NCBI RefSeq assembly: GCF_037546185.1 | Contig: NZ_JAWMWH010000003.1 | Coordinates: forward strand, 186,001 to 250,000 | From: Nicoliella lavandulae | Lineage (GTDB): Bacteria > Bacillota > Bacilli > Lactobacillales > Lactobacillaceae | Length of the DNA stretch: 64,000 bases | Reading direction: 5' to 3' | Shown here: positions 7,903 through 15,700 of the stretch, one piece after another | Numbering within the stretch: the first letter of the stretch is position 1 | Layout of the letters: each line of letters opens with the position of its first letter | Notes under the pieces: model-generated | What the model saw: the letters and a program-made list of their open reading frames with translations, nothing else | Told to the model about the DNA's origin: nothing | The model's database searches: none | Position numbers and translations under genes: made by a program

Positions 7903-9531
7903 TTGGCAAAGCGTTCATTTTGGAAATTATTGACAGCAGTTGGATTATCTTCATTGGTGTTAGCAGCCTGTGGAAATAATAACGCAAGTAGTACCACAAG
8001 TAATAAACAGGATTTAAATTGGATGAGTAGTGCCAGTATCTCGACACTAGACCCATCTAAAGCGGTTGATAGCATCAGTGACCAGACGGTTTATAATGCT
8101 TATTGGGGCTTATTAACACTAAATGGTGGCAATAAGGTTGCCCCAGGCGTTGCAACTAGCTACAAGGTTTCCAATGGCGGAAAAACCTACACGTTCTACT
8201 TACGGCATTCTAAATGGAGCAATGGTGATCCAGTTACTGCTCAGGATTTCGTTTACGGGATTCGGCGGAGTGCTGATCCAAAGACAGCTTCTCAATCTGC
8301 TTATTACCTAGACCATATTCAAAACTATGATCAAGTTAAGAATCAAAAGTTACCGGTATCAGCATTGGGCGTAAAGGCTGAAGGCGACTATAAGTTAGTG
8401 ATTAACCTCAGCAGTCCCCAAAACTACTTCAAAAATCTAGTTACGCTTCCAGTCTTTTATCCTCAAAATGAATCAGTGGTTAAAAAGTATGGTTCAACAT
8501 ACGGGACTAGTAGTGCTAAATCAGTTTATAACGGTCCATTTAAGGTAACTGGTTGGACTGGGAGTAATGATGGCTGGACGTTGACTAAAAATAACCAGTA
8601 CTGGAATGCTAAGACGGTTAAAGTGCGTAACATTAAGTACAACGTTATCAAAAATCCTAGCACTGGACTTAACCAATATGAAGCCGGTAAATTAGATGAA
8701 TTACAACTAAATGGTAAGCAACAAGTCCAACACTTTAAGAATAGTAATCAATTAAAGCTACGTAACACCGACAGTGTTTATTACATTGCATTGAATTACC
8801 AAAAAGTTCCAGCATTGAAGAATATTAACATTCGTAAAGCACTTTCATTGGCGATTGATCGAAATCAATTAACTAAGGACGTGTTAGGGGATGGCTCTTA
8901 TCCTGCTAAGGGCATCGTTCCTAAAGGCCTTGCTTCATATCAAGGCAAAGACTTTACTGATTGGTCGAATAACAAATCGGCAACGGCAAGTAATTTAACT
9001 ACTGCTAAACGGTTATGGAAGTTGGGGCTATCACAAACCCACACTAAGCAATTAAACTTACAATTACTAAACGATGATACTCCAACTGGTAAGGCGGTAA
9101 ATGAATTTATTCAAAGTCAATTAACGAAGCTACCAGGCTTAAAGGTTAGTGACTTGAACTTACCACATCCAACTAAGGTTAGTCGCTCCATCAATAATCA
9201 ATTCCAAATTGCAGTTTCACTATGGTCACCATCCGTTACTGATCCAACTTCACCATTGAACGTTAAGACTTCAAGCAATTCTCTTAACTTTGGGAAGTGG
9301 TCAAATGCTCAATACGATGAATTGATGAGTAAAGCGACTGGTTCAGATGCTGCTAATGAAGCAAAACGTTGGCAAGACATGGTAAAGGCTAATGATATTA
9401 TGCTAAGTCAACAGGCAATCATTCCACTTTACCAACAAGTGCAACCAGAAGTGATTAAATCTAATATTCATGGTGTTAAATACTATCCAAATGGACCTAC
9501 TTGGGACCTATCTGGAGTTTATGTTAAATAG
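7903..9531 (+). CDS. Oligopeptide ABC transporter substrate-binding lipoprotein (OppA family)
   Basis: 542 residues from TTG 7903; GAAGGGA lies ten bases before it, while GTG 7894 is too close to that site. Signal peptide with LAAC lipobox, Cys23 lipidated. SBP family 5 hallmarks: LDPSKAVDSI, VTAQDFVYGIRR, NIRKALSLAIDRNQL. It binds peptides outside the cell for an Opp-type importer. No permease or ATPase genes follow, so it must use a transporter encoded elsewhere. It is cotranscribed with the C26 peptidase (32-bp gap) under the Cys-leader attenuator, which suggests thiol peptides as ligands. Confidence 0.9.
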   Translation: MAKRSFWKLLTAVGLSSLVLAACGNNNASSTTSNKQDLNWMSSASISTLDPSKAVDSISDQTVYNAYWGLLTLNGGNKVAPGVATSYKVSNGGKTYTFYLRHSKWSNGDPVTAQDFVYGIRRSADPKTASQSAYYLDHIQNYDQVKNQKLPVSALGVKAEGDYKLVINLSSPQNYFKNLVTLPVFYPQNESVVKKYGSTYGTSSAKSVYNGPFKVTGWTGSNDGWTLTKNNQYWNAKTVKVRNIKYNVIKNPSTGLNQYEAGKLDELQLNGKQQVQHFKNSNQLKLRNTDSVYYIALNYQKVPALKNINIRKALSLAIDRNQLTKDVLGDGSYPAKGIVPKGLASYQGKDFTDWSNNKSATASNLTTAKRLWKLGLSQTHTKQLNLQLLNDDTPTGKAVNEFIQSQLTKLPGLKVSDLNLPHPTKVSRSINNQFQIAVSLWSPSVTDPTSPLNVKTSSNSLNFGKWSNAQYDELMSKATGSDAANEAKRWQDMVKANDIMLSQQAIIPLYQQVQPEVIKSNIHGVKYYPNGPTWDLSGVYVK

Positions 9532-9551
9532 TTATTTATCCCACTAAAATC

Positions 9552-9590
9552 TAAAAAAGGACTACTCGTTTTATCGAGTAGTCCTTTTTG
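9552..9590 (+). terminator. Terminator of the peptidase/binding-protein operon (bidirectional)
   Basis: Stem AAAAAAGGACTACTCG / CGAGTAGTCCTTTTT with loop TTTTAT. It also serves the convergent permease gene. Confidence 0.92.
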
Positions 9591-9613
9591 GATATTGTTA
9601 TTAATTTAGTTGA

Positions 9614-11017
9614 TTATTTTTGATTATTTTGTAACTTAGAGTGTCTAATTCCGTATACAAAGTAGAAGATGAATCCAATTACTAACCAAATTCCAACTGA
9701 AATCTTAGTGATGTTTGGTAGGAAAATGATGAAGAAAATACTGCAGACACCAGCTAAGATTGGTAAGAATGGATACCATGGCATCTTGAAACCATTGTTT
9801 TGAATATCTTTACGGTGACGTAGTTTAATAACTCCAAAGGAAATGAAGGTAAAGGCAATCAATGTTCCGGCATTAATTAATGAAGCTAATTGGGTAAGTG
9901 GTACCAATCCAGCAAAGAATGCTTGAACGATGGTAGCAATGATAATTGCATTGGATGGCACTGAATGCTTCTTAGAAACCTTACCCATTGCCTTTGGTAA
10001 TAGACCATCCCGACCGAGTGCGTATACTAATCTAGACCCCCCAATGAACATGGTGATCATGGCGGTAAAGATTCCGAATAAAGCACCAACGGTAATCAAT
10101 TTATTCCATGCAGTTAAATGAATAACATCTAATGCAAATGCAGCAGGATCATCAACGTTTAATTGTTTATAGTTAACAATTCCAGTCAACACAAGTGAGA
10201 ATGCAACGTATAGAACAACCGCAATAACCACGGTCCAGATGATTCCTTTAATTACGTTTTTACCAGGATCGATGGTTTCAGCAGAATTAGCAGCAAGGGC
10301 GTCAAAACCAATGAAGGCAAAGAATACGGTTGCAGCAGAAGTTGCCAACCCACCAATTCCAAATGGTGAACTGTGGAACTCTTTAGGGTAAAATGGAACA
10401 TAGTTGCTGGATTTAACGTAGAACACACCTACAACAATAAACAGGATGATAATAGCCACTTTGATCACAACCGCAAAGTTTTCAACTTTAGCGGAAAGTT
10501 CAGTTCCCTTCATCAAAATAAAGGCGATGATTAGGACGATTAAGACGGCAGTAATGTTAATGACGCCGCCTTCCATTGGACTGGCTTGAAGTGCCTTTGG
10601 AATATTAATGCCTAAGGCTGATAAAATGTTATTATTAAAGTATGCGGCAAAACCAGTTGCTTCAGCAGAGACGGCAAGGAAGTATTCTAGGATTAATGAC
10701 CATCCTAAAATCCATCCCACGATTTCGCCATAGACAACGGACCCAAATGAGTATGCTGATCCAGCAATTGGCATGGCAGAAGAAAACTCTGCATATGCCA
10801 TCCCCACCAGTCCAGAAACAATCGCTGCTAATAAGAACGCAATGGCAACTGCTGGTCCGGCATGGGATGCTGCTTCATGGCCAGGTAGGATAAAAATCCC
10901 AGTTCCAATCACAGCCCCAATTCCCAGTGAAACCAAGTCACGAGCATTCAATTTTTTAGATAACCTAGAATCAGCTTTAAGATAATTAGCAACTGATTCT
11001 TTTCTGAAAATTTGCAT
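9614..11017 (-). CDS. APC-family amino acid permease
   Basis: 467 residues, about twelve hydrophobic segments. The N-terminus (LNARDLVSLGIGAVIGTGIF) carries the G(A/T)VIGTGIF signature of TM1, and FAFIGFDALAANSAETIDP is the TM6 signature, both typical of the cationic amino acid/YfnA-like branch of the APC superfamily (proton-coupled uptake or exchange). The substrate is not determined. It is divergent from the LysR-type gene at 11125 with a 107-bp shared intergenic region, so that regulator is the obvious candidate controller. Confidence 0.9.
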   Translation of the reverse strand: MQIFRKESVANYLKADSRLSKKLNARDLVSLGIGAVIGTGIFILPGHEAASHAGPAVAIAFLLAAIVSGLVGMAYAEFSSAMPIAGSAYSFGSVVYGEIVGWILGWSLILEYFLAVSAEATGFAAYFNNNILSALGINIPKALQASPMEGGVINITAVLIVLIIAFILMKGTELSAKVENFAVVIKVAIIILFIVVGVFYVKSSNYVPFYPKEFHSSPFGIGGLATSAATVFFAFIGFDALAANSAETIDPGKNVIKGIIWTVVIAVVLYVAFSLVLTGIVNYKQLNVDDPAAFALDVIHLTAWNKLITVGALFGIFTAMITMFIGGSRLVYALGRDGLLPKAMGKVSKKHSVPSNAIIIATIVQAFFAGLVPLTQLASLINAGTLIAFTFISFGVIKLRHRKDIQNNGFKMPWYPFLPILAGVCSIFFIIFLPNITKISVGIWLVIGFIFYFVYGIRHSKLQNNQK

Positions 11018-11124
11018 AAAATAATTCCCCTCTATATGTTAATTTACCTTTATAAATATATAACTAAATTAACTATAAGTGAAATTAATAATTCAAATCC
11101 TTATATTAGAAAAGGTGATACTTA

Positions 11125-11994
11125 ATGAATAGATTATTAGTAATAGAAGCAATTTTACAAACCAATAGTTTTACTAAAGCGGCTGAACTATTAGGATATA
11201 CCCAGTCATCCGTTAGTCAAATGGTAGCAAGTTTAGAGAAGGAATTTAATATTCAAATCTTAAAACGATCGCGAAATGGAGTTCAGTTGACCCCCGAAGG
11301 CAAAGAGTTGTACCCGTTTATTATCCAGACCATTCGTCAATATCAAGCGTTAAAAGAAACGGCCAGCTCGATTCGCGGGTTGAAGACCGGAACTGTTAAA
11401 ATTGGAGCAATTACCAGTGTTAGTTGTTACTGGTTACCAGATTTGTTCAAGGAATTTCAAGCAGAATATCCGGATATTGAATTCGTGTTGCAACAAGGTG
11501 ATTATGGGATGATTTTAAACTGGCTTAAAAACGGGGTCATTGACTTTGGGCTAATGACTGCTGACTATGGGGAAGGCTTTCATAAACATATTATTCATAC
11601 GACGCAAATGAAGGCGTTTTTACCATTAGGCCATCCGTTGGCTAAGTTGGACCGAATTCCGATTGAAAAGTTAGCTGATGATCCATTTATTTTAGTGGAA
11701 GGTGGTGGCTATAGTGAGCCACTAGAAGCATTTAGTAATGCTGGGGTTAAACCGAACGTTAAATATCGCATCCAAGATGATTATACGATCATGGCCATGG
11801 TTGAAGCGGGCTTAGGAATCAGTATGTTGTCTGAGTTGGTGTTTAGTCGGACCAACTTTAACGTGGTTTCGAAACCGGTTGAACCGGCAGTTGAACGTCC
11901 AGTAGCGGTGGTTTATCGGGATAAGCAGACCTTACCAATTGCTAGTCAATATTTCATTGAATTCTTGATTAAGAACCGGAAACGATTAATGTAG
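11125..11994 (+). CDS. LysR-family transcriptional regulator
   Basis: 289 residues. Winged helix-turn-helix at 1-60 (FTKAAELLGYTQSSVSQMVA) and a periplasmic-binding-like effector domain (about 90-285; VKIGAITSVSCYWLPDLFKE, MVEAGLGISML). AAAGGTG lies upstream of the ATG. These regulators bind an A/T-rich dyad between divergent genes and respond to a small molecule. Position facing the APC permease implies it regulates that gene and itself. The operator could not be singled out by eye in the AT-rich gap. Confidence 0.93.
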   Translation: MNRLLVIEAILQTNSFTKAAELLGYTQSSVSQMVASLEKEFNIQILKRSRNGVQLTPEGKELYPFIIQTIRQYQALKETASSIRGLKTGTVKIGAITSVSCYWLPDLFKEFQAEYPDIEFVLQQGDYGMILNWLKNGVIDFGLMTADYGEGFHKHIIHTTQMKAFLPLGHPLAKLDRIPIEKLADDPFILVEGGGYSEPLEAFSNAGVKPNVKYRIQDDYTIMAMVEAGLGISMLSELVFSRTNFNVVSKPVEPAVERPVAVVYRDKQTLPIASQYFIEFLIKNRKRLM

Positions 11995-12006
11995 TAAAAC
12001 GCAAAT

Positions 12007-12038
12007 AAGCCCACTAATATCGACTTAGTGGGCGTTTA
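12007..12038 (+). terminator. Terminator of the LysR gene
   Basis: Stem AAGCCCACTAA / TTAGTGGGC with loop TATCGAC, then GTTTATT; the U tract is weak. It lies immediately before the ribosome site of the macrodomain gene, so that gene may also be reached by read-through. Confidence 0.75.
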
Positions 12039-12060
12039 TTGGAAAGGATGGTTAATTAAT

Positions 12061-12567
12061 ATGATCAAATTACAAATAAGAATAGGTGATATTACTGATT
12101 TTAATGGTGATGCCATTGTTAATGCCGCTAATCACAGTTTATTAGGTGGTGGTGGTGTTGATGGAGCCATCCACCATGCAGCCGGTCCAGCACTAAATAA
12201 TGCCTGTATGAAATTAAATGGTTGTAAGACCGGTGAAGCCAAGTTAACTGACGGCTATAACTTACCGGCTAACTATATTATTCATACTGTGGGCCCAATT
12301 TGGCATGCAACTAAAACAGATGCGATCCAATTAGCTAATTGCTATCGGAATGCATTGAGGATTGCGGTTAATCATGGTTTTAAGACAATTGCTTTTCCTT
12401 CAATTAGTACAGGTGCGTATGGTTATCCATTGGATCAAGCCGCACCAATTGCGGTGAAAACGATTTTACAATTTCCAAGTGATATAGCAGTTTCAATGGT
12501 ATGCTTTGATGAGCGAACTGCGGATGCATATCAACGTGCACTACAAAATTATGAATCTGGTTTTTGA
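12061..12567 (+). CDS. Macrodomain protein (O-acetyl-ADP-ribose deacetylase-like)
   Basis: 168 residues from ATG 12061 (AAAGGA upstream); an in-frame ATG further up at 12028 lies within the terminator and is rejected. Single macro domain: GDITDFNGDAIVNAANHSLL, GGGGVDGAIHHAAG, FPSISTGAYGYP. These bind ADP-ribose and, in the MacroD/YmdB branch, hydrolyse O-acetyl-ADP-ribose or mono-ADP-ribosylated residues. The Asn and GGGVDGAI loop residues used by active hydrolases are present. It lies 3 kb from a secreted ADP-ribosyltransferase-like gene; a functional link is only a speculation. Confidence 0.92.
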   Translation: MIKLQIRIGDITDFNGDAIVNAANHSLLGGGGVDGAIHHAAGPALNNACMKLNGCKTGEAKLTDGYNLPANYIIHTVGPIWHATKTDAIQLANCYRNALRIAVNHGFKTIAFPSISTGAYGYPLDQAAPIAVKTILQFPSDIAVSMVCFDERTADAYQRALQNYESGF

Positions 12568-12848
12568 TGATTGATAGATTTTGAAACTGATTTAGGGTTA
12601 TTTTTATATATAATATAATCAGATTTATAGTGATTAACATGAAAATAACCACTAAAGTGATGTGATCCATTCTTATCTTTATTATTAAAGTATTGGTCTT
12701 GATTTATAATATAGTGCATTTCTGATGGTGACATCGGTGGTTGGTTATTATTAGCGTGGGCAAATAAATTGCCAAGGATTAAGAGGGCCCCAACTGCAAT
12801 GGTTGCCAGGCCAATATATAGTCCAATTAAATAACTACGGTTAGACAT
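12549..12848 (-). CDS. Small membrane-anchored protein of unknown function
   Basis: 99 residues. One N-terminal transmembrane helix (residues 5-30, SYLIGLYIGLATIAVGALLI) and a polar, His/Asn-rich tail (HYIINQDQYFNNKD, SHHFSGYFHVNHYKSDY). GAAGGATG precedes the ATG. Its 3' end overlaps that of the macrodomain gene by 19 bases tail to tail. No domain recognised. Confidence 0.7.
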   Translation of the reverse strand: MSNRSYLIGLYIGLATIAVGALLILGNLFAHANNNQPPMSPSEMHYIINQDQYFNNKDKNGSHHFSGYFHVNHYKSDYIIYKNNPKSVSKSINHQKPDS

Positions 12849-12950
12849 AATTTCATCCTTCTTTCGATTTCTGGAATAACTAATTTAGATTAAAAGTCAT
12901 TTGTTTATAAAATCCTTAAGACTTTCTTTAACATATTATAAAACAAATTT

Positions 12951-12996
12951 AACAATTTGTAATTGATTTTTGTTAACTTTTCAATTACAAATTGTT
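12951..12996. repeat. Perfect 16-bp inverted repeat upstream of the cystine-type ABC operon
   Basis: AACAATTTGTAATTGA (12951-12966) and its exact reverse complement TCAATTACAAATTGTT (12981-12996) are separated by 14 bases. There is no T tract, so it is not a good terminator. It ends 38 bases before the -35 box at 13035, the position of an activator-type operator. The bound protein is unknown. Confidence 0.6.
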
Positions 12997-13034
12997 TATT
13001 CGGTGTTATGTTTGTCTTATCAATGTAATATTGA

Positions 13035-13063
13035 TTGACATTTTACTTATTTATTGTTAATCT
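13035..13063 (+). promoter_or_regulatory. Promoter of the second Cys-leader operon
   Basis: TTGACA (13035-13040), 17-base spacer, TAATCT (13058-13063). It sits 37 bases before the leader ORF. Confidence 0.72.
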
Positions 13064-13099
13064 TAATCTAACAATTAGCGAACGAGGAGGAAGATTATA

Positions 13100-13186
13100 A
13101 TGACTAGTATGAAAATGATGTGTTGTTCATGTTGTATTGGGTTCACTTTATATAGCACTAGTTATGAGATCTTCCAAAACCATTAA
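13100..13186 (+). CDS. 28-residue leader peptide with CCSCC motif
   Basis: ATG with GAGGAGG nine bases upstream. The peptide is MTSMKMMCCSCCIGFTLYST followed by SYEIFQNH. Codons 8-12 are TGT TGT TCA TGT TGT: four of the five are Cys. Cysteine is otherwise rare in this genome. It lies between a promoter and an intrinsic terminator that precede a cystine-like ABC transporter. The layout equals that of classical amino acid leader peptides (trp, his), here with Cys as the sensed residue. Role inferred. Confidence 0.78.
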   Translation: MTSMKMMCCSCCIGFTLYSTSYEIFQNH

Positions 13187-13267
13187 GACACATTATTTGG
13201 CAAGTAAAACGGGTTTGTGTACAATTAAGTTGTACATAAACTAATGTAATGAGTTTAATCATGGATG

Positions 13268-13325
13268 AAAAAGGTCATTAAATTAGTGTTATTGTACATT
13301 AATTTAATGGCCTTTTTCTGTTTTG
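13268..13325 (+). terminator. Attenuator-type terminator after the CCSCC leader
   Basis: Stem of 18 pairs with one G-U and one slipped base: AAAAAGGTCATTAAATTA (13268-13285) and TTAATTTAATGGCCTTTTT (13299-13317), then CTGTTTTG. Upstream, TGTACAAT (13218-13225) is complementary to ATTGTACA in the terminator loop (13291-13298), and also to a nearer TTGTACA (13230-13236). This offers mutually exclusive folds as needed for antitermination. The transporter start lies 33 bases further on. Confidence 0.85.
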
Positions 13326-13357
13326 CTAAATTGATCCTTACGAAAGGAGGAACATAT

Positions 13358-14056
13358 ATGAATACTTGGGATATTATTAAGGATTCAGCGCCGCAGTTAA
13401 TTCAAGCAGCGTTGGTTTATACAATTCCAATTGCGATTGTCTCGTTTATTATCGGATTGGCATTAGGATTAATTACTGCTTTGGTTCGACTTTCTAAGTT
13501 AGGCGGGTGGTTCTTGATCGTGAAGGGAATTTTTCGTTTTTACGTTTGGCTCTTTAGAAGTACTCCCTTATTAGTTCAGTTGTTTATTGTGTTCTTCGGG
13601 CTTCCTTATTTAAGAATTGCCGGGATTTTACCTGATGGAATTAAGTTAACGCCAGTTGTTGCTGGAATCTTAACGTTTTCATTGAATACGGGAGCATATG
13701 CTTCTGAAACCATTCGTGGGGCAATTCAATCCATTCCTGATGGGCAATGGGAAGCCGCTTACTCGCTTGGAATGACTAAACGAAAAGTGCTTTGGCGAAT
13801 TATTTTGCCACAAGCTAGTCGGGTTTCATTGCCACCACTGTCCAATGAATTCATTGGTTTAGTTAAGGACACGTCCTTAGCTGCATCGATTACGATCGTT
13901 GAAACATTCGAAGTGAGTCAGCAAATTGCTGCCCAAAACTATCAACCGTTGATTATGTACATTTTGGCGGCAGCTGTTTATGCAGTGATTTGTAGCGTTC
14001 TTACAATTTTACAAGGTTACCTTGAAAAGAAGGTTTCTAGTTATTCTGTTAGTTAG
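13358..14056 (+). CDS. Polar amino acid (probably cystine) ABC transporter permease
   Basis: 232 residues from ATG 13358 with AAAGGAGG upstream. The longer frame from 13265 runs through the terminator hairpin and is rejected. Five or so membrane helices and the MetI-like EAA loop (EAAYSLGMTKRKVLWRIILP, about 140-160) that docks the ATPase: the HisM/TcyB family. First gene of permease-ATPase-binding protein order. The Cys leader upstream and the TcyA-like binding protein downstream point to cystine or cysteine uptake. Confidence 0.9.
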   Translation: MNTWDIIKDSAPQLIQAALVYTIPIAIVSFIIGLALGLITALVRLSKLGGWFLIVKGIFRFYVWLFRSTPLLVQLFIVFFGLPYLRIAGILPDGIKLTPVVAGILTFSLNTGAYASETIRGAIQSIPDGQWEAAYSLGMTKRKVLWRIILPQASRVSLPPLSNEFIGLVKDTSLAASITIVETFEVSQQIAAQNYQPLIMYILAAAVYAVICSVLTILQGYLEKKVSSYSVS

Positions 14057-14070
14057 GAAGGAGATTGCAG

Positions 14071-14817
14071 ATGCTTAGATTAAAAGATGTTTATAAGACC
14101 TTTGATGGTCAAAAGGCATTAAATGATGTGTCCATTCAATTTCCTAAAAACAAAACAACGGTAATTGTAGGACCATCTGGATCTGGTAAATCAACGTTGT
14201 TGAGATCCCTCAATTTACTTGAAATTCCTGATTCTGGTGAATATGATTTTAATGATTTAAAAATTGATTTTAGCAAAAAAATTAGTTCCAAAACGGTTTT
14301 GAATGTACGGCGTCATACAAGTATGGTGTTTCAAAGCTTTAATTTATTTCCCCATTTGACCGTTATTAAAAACGTTATGGAAGGACCCGTTCAAGTTCTA
14401 GGCAAAAGTAAAGCTGAAGCTAGTCAATTAGCAAAGCAATTACTATCAAAAGTGGGGATGGAAGGTAAGGCTGATGCTTATCCAGCCCAGTTATCTGGAG
14501 GACAAGCACAACGGGTGGCAATTGCCCGTTCACTAGCAATGCACCCTGAATACATTTTGTTGGATGAACCAACTAGTGCGTTGGACCCAGAAATTGAAAT
14601 GGAAGTCTTGCGGGTCTTATTAGATCTAGCAAAGGAAAAACAATCGTTAATTATTGTTACCCATAATTTAACGTTTGCACAACGTGTTGCTAATCAAATT
14701 GTCTTTTTAGAAGATGGTAAAATTGGATTTGAAGGTCCTACGGATGAATTCTTCAATTCGAATGAACCACGAATCAAAGAATTTTTAGCAGCAATGTCAT
14801 TAAATGATAATCTTTAA
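14071..14817 (+). CDS. Polar amino acid (probably cystine) ABC transporter ATPase
   Basis: 248 residues from ATG 14071 (AAGGAG upstream). Walker A GPSGSGKS (34-41), Q-loop MVFQSFNLFPH, signature LSGGQAQRVAIARSL, Walker B YILLDEPTSALDP, H-loop IIVTHN. It hydrolyses ATP to drive import; the family is GlnQ/TcyC. It is 14 bases after the permease stop and 14 bases before the binding protein, one transcription unit. Confidence 0.95.
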   Translation: MLRLKDVYKTFDGQKALNDVSIQFPKNKTTVIVGPSGSGKSTLLRSLNLLEIPDSGEYDFNDLKIDFSKKISSKTVLNVRRHTSMVFQSFNLFPHLTVIKNVMEGPVQVLGKSKAEASQLAKQLLSKVGMEGKADAYPAQLSGGQAQRVAIARSLAMHPEYILLDEPTSALDPEIEMEVLRVLLDLAKEKQSLIIVTHNLTFAQRVANQIVFLEDGKIGFEGPTDEFFNSNEPRIKEFLAAMSLNDNL

Positions 14818-14831
14818 GGAGTTTTATAATT

Positions 14832-15647
14832 ATGAAAATTAATAAATTAATCAAGCGTTTATCAGTAGTTACTGCATTAATTGGGACTGGAGTCGTCCTA
14901 GCGGCATGTGGTAATTCTAATAATTCAAGTTCTAACGGTAGTTATCAATCTGAATTAACTAAGAAGGGAACTTTAACCGTTGGACTTGAAGGAACATACG
15001 CCCCTTATTCATACCGTCAAGATGGTAAATTAAAGGGATTTGAAGTTGACTTAGCAACTGACATTGCGAAAAAGATGAATTTAAAGGTTAACTTTGTTCA
15101 AACTAAGTGGGACAGTTTAATTGCCGGATTAGGTAGTAATAAATACGATGCAGTTATGAACAATATGACTGTGACCCCACAAAGAGAAAAGTTATATTCA
15201 TTCTCAACCCCATATACTTATTCCTACTACACTTTAATTACTAGAAGTGATAGTAATATTAAGAGCATTAAGGACATTAAGGGTAAGAACATTGTTGATG
15301 GAGCTGGAACTGACAATGCCGTTGTAGCTAAGAACTTTGGTGCCAAGGTATCTTCAACTCCAGAAAGTGCAACTGGTTATCAATTGATTCAACAAGGTCG
15401 TGCTGATGGAACTGTTAATGCGGTTCCTGCATGGAAGTACTACGCTAAGCACAATTCTACTAAGGGCCTTAAGGAAGTTGATGTACCCGCTAGTTTACAA
15501 AAACCTGCTGAAACTTCTGTAATGTTAAACAAGAACTCAAAGGCAGTTACTAAGAAGGTTAACCAAGCTATTAAGGAATTAAGAGCTGATGGAACCCTTA
15601 AGAAACTTTCAATTAAATACTTTGGATCAGATATTACTACTAAGTAA
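14832..15647 (+). CDS. Polar amino acid (probably cystine) ABC transporter binding lipoprotein
   Basis: 271 residues. Signal peptide and lipobox LAAC, Cys26. SBP family 3 fold: GLEGTYAPYSYRQDGKLKGF, TKWDSLIAGLGSNKYDAVMN, QREKLYSFSTPYTYS. The GTYAPY, KWDSLIAGL and MNNMTVTP pattern resembles TcyA/FliY cystine-binding proteins more than glutamine- or arginine-binding ones, but exact specificity needs binding-site comparison. Last gene of the operon, followed by a strong terminator. Confidence 0.9.
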   Translation: MKINKLIKRLSVVTALIGTGVVLAACGNSNNSSSNGSYQSELTKKGTLTVGLEGTYAPYSYRQDGKLKGFEVDLATDIAKKMNLKVNFVQTKWDSLIAGLGSNKYDAVMNNMTVTPQREKLYSFSTPYTYSYYTLITRSDSNIKSIKDIKGKNIVDGAGTDNAVVAKNFGAKVSSTPESATGYQLIQQGRADGTVNAVPAWKYYAKHNSTKGLKEVDVPASLQKPAETSVMLNKNSKAVTKKVNQAIKELRADGTLKKLSIKYFGSDITTK

Positions 15648-15653
15648 TTGATT

Positions 15654-15700
15654 AAAAAATCCCGTTAGCAATCATTTAGATTCCTAACGGGATTTTTTTA
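15654..15700 (+). terminator. Terminator of the ABC operon (bidirectional)
   Basis: Stem AAAAATCCCGTTAG / CTAACGGGATTTTTTT. It also ends the convergent gene at 15698. Confidence 0.92.

Noticed and set aside
13265..13357. Long start of the ABC permease (MKKVIKLVLLYINL...)
   Set aside because: This stretch is the terminator hairpin; AAAGGAGG at 13343-13350 points to ATG 13358 and the homologous fold starts there.
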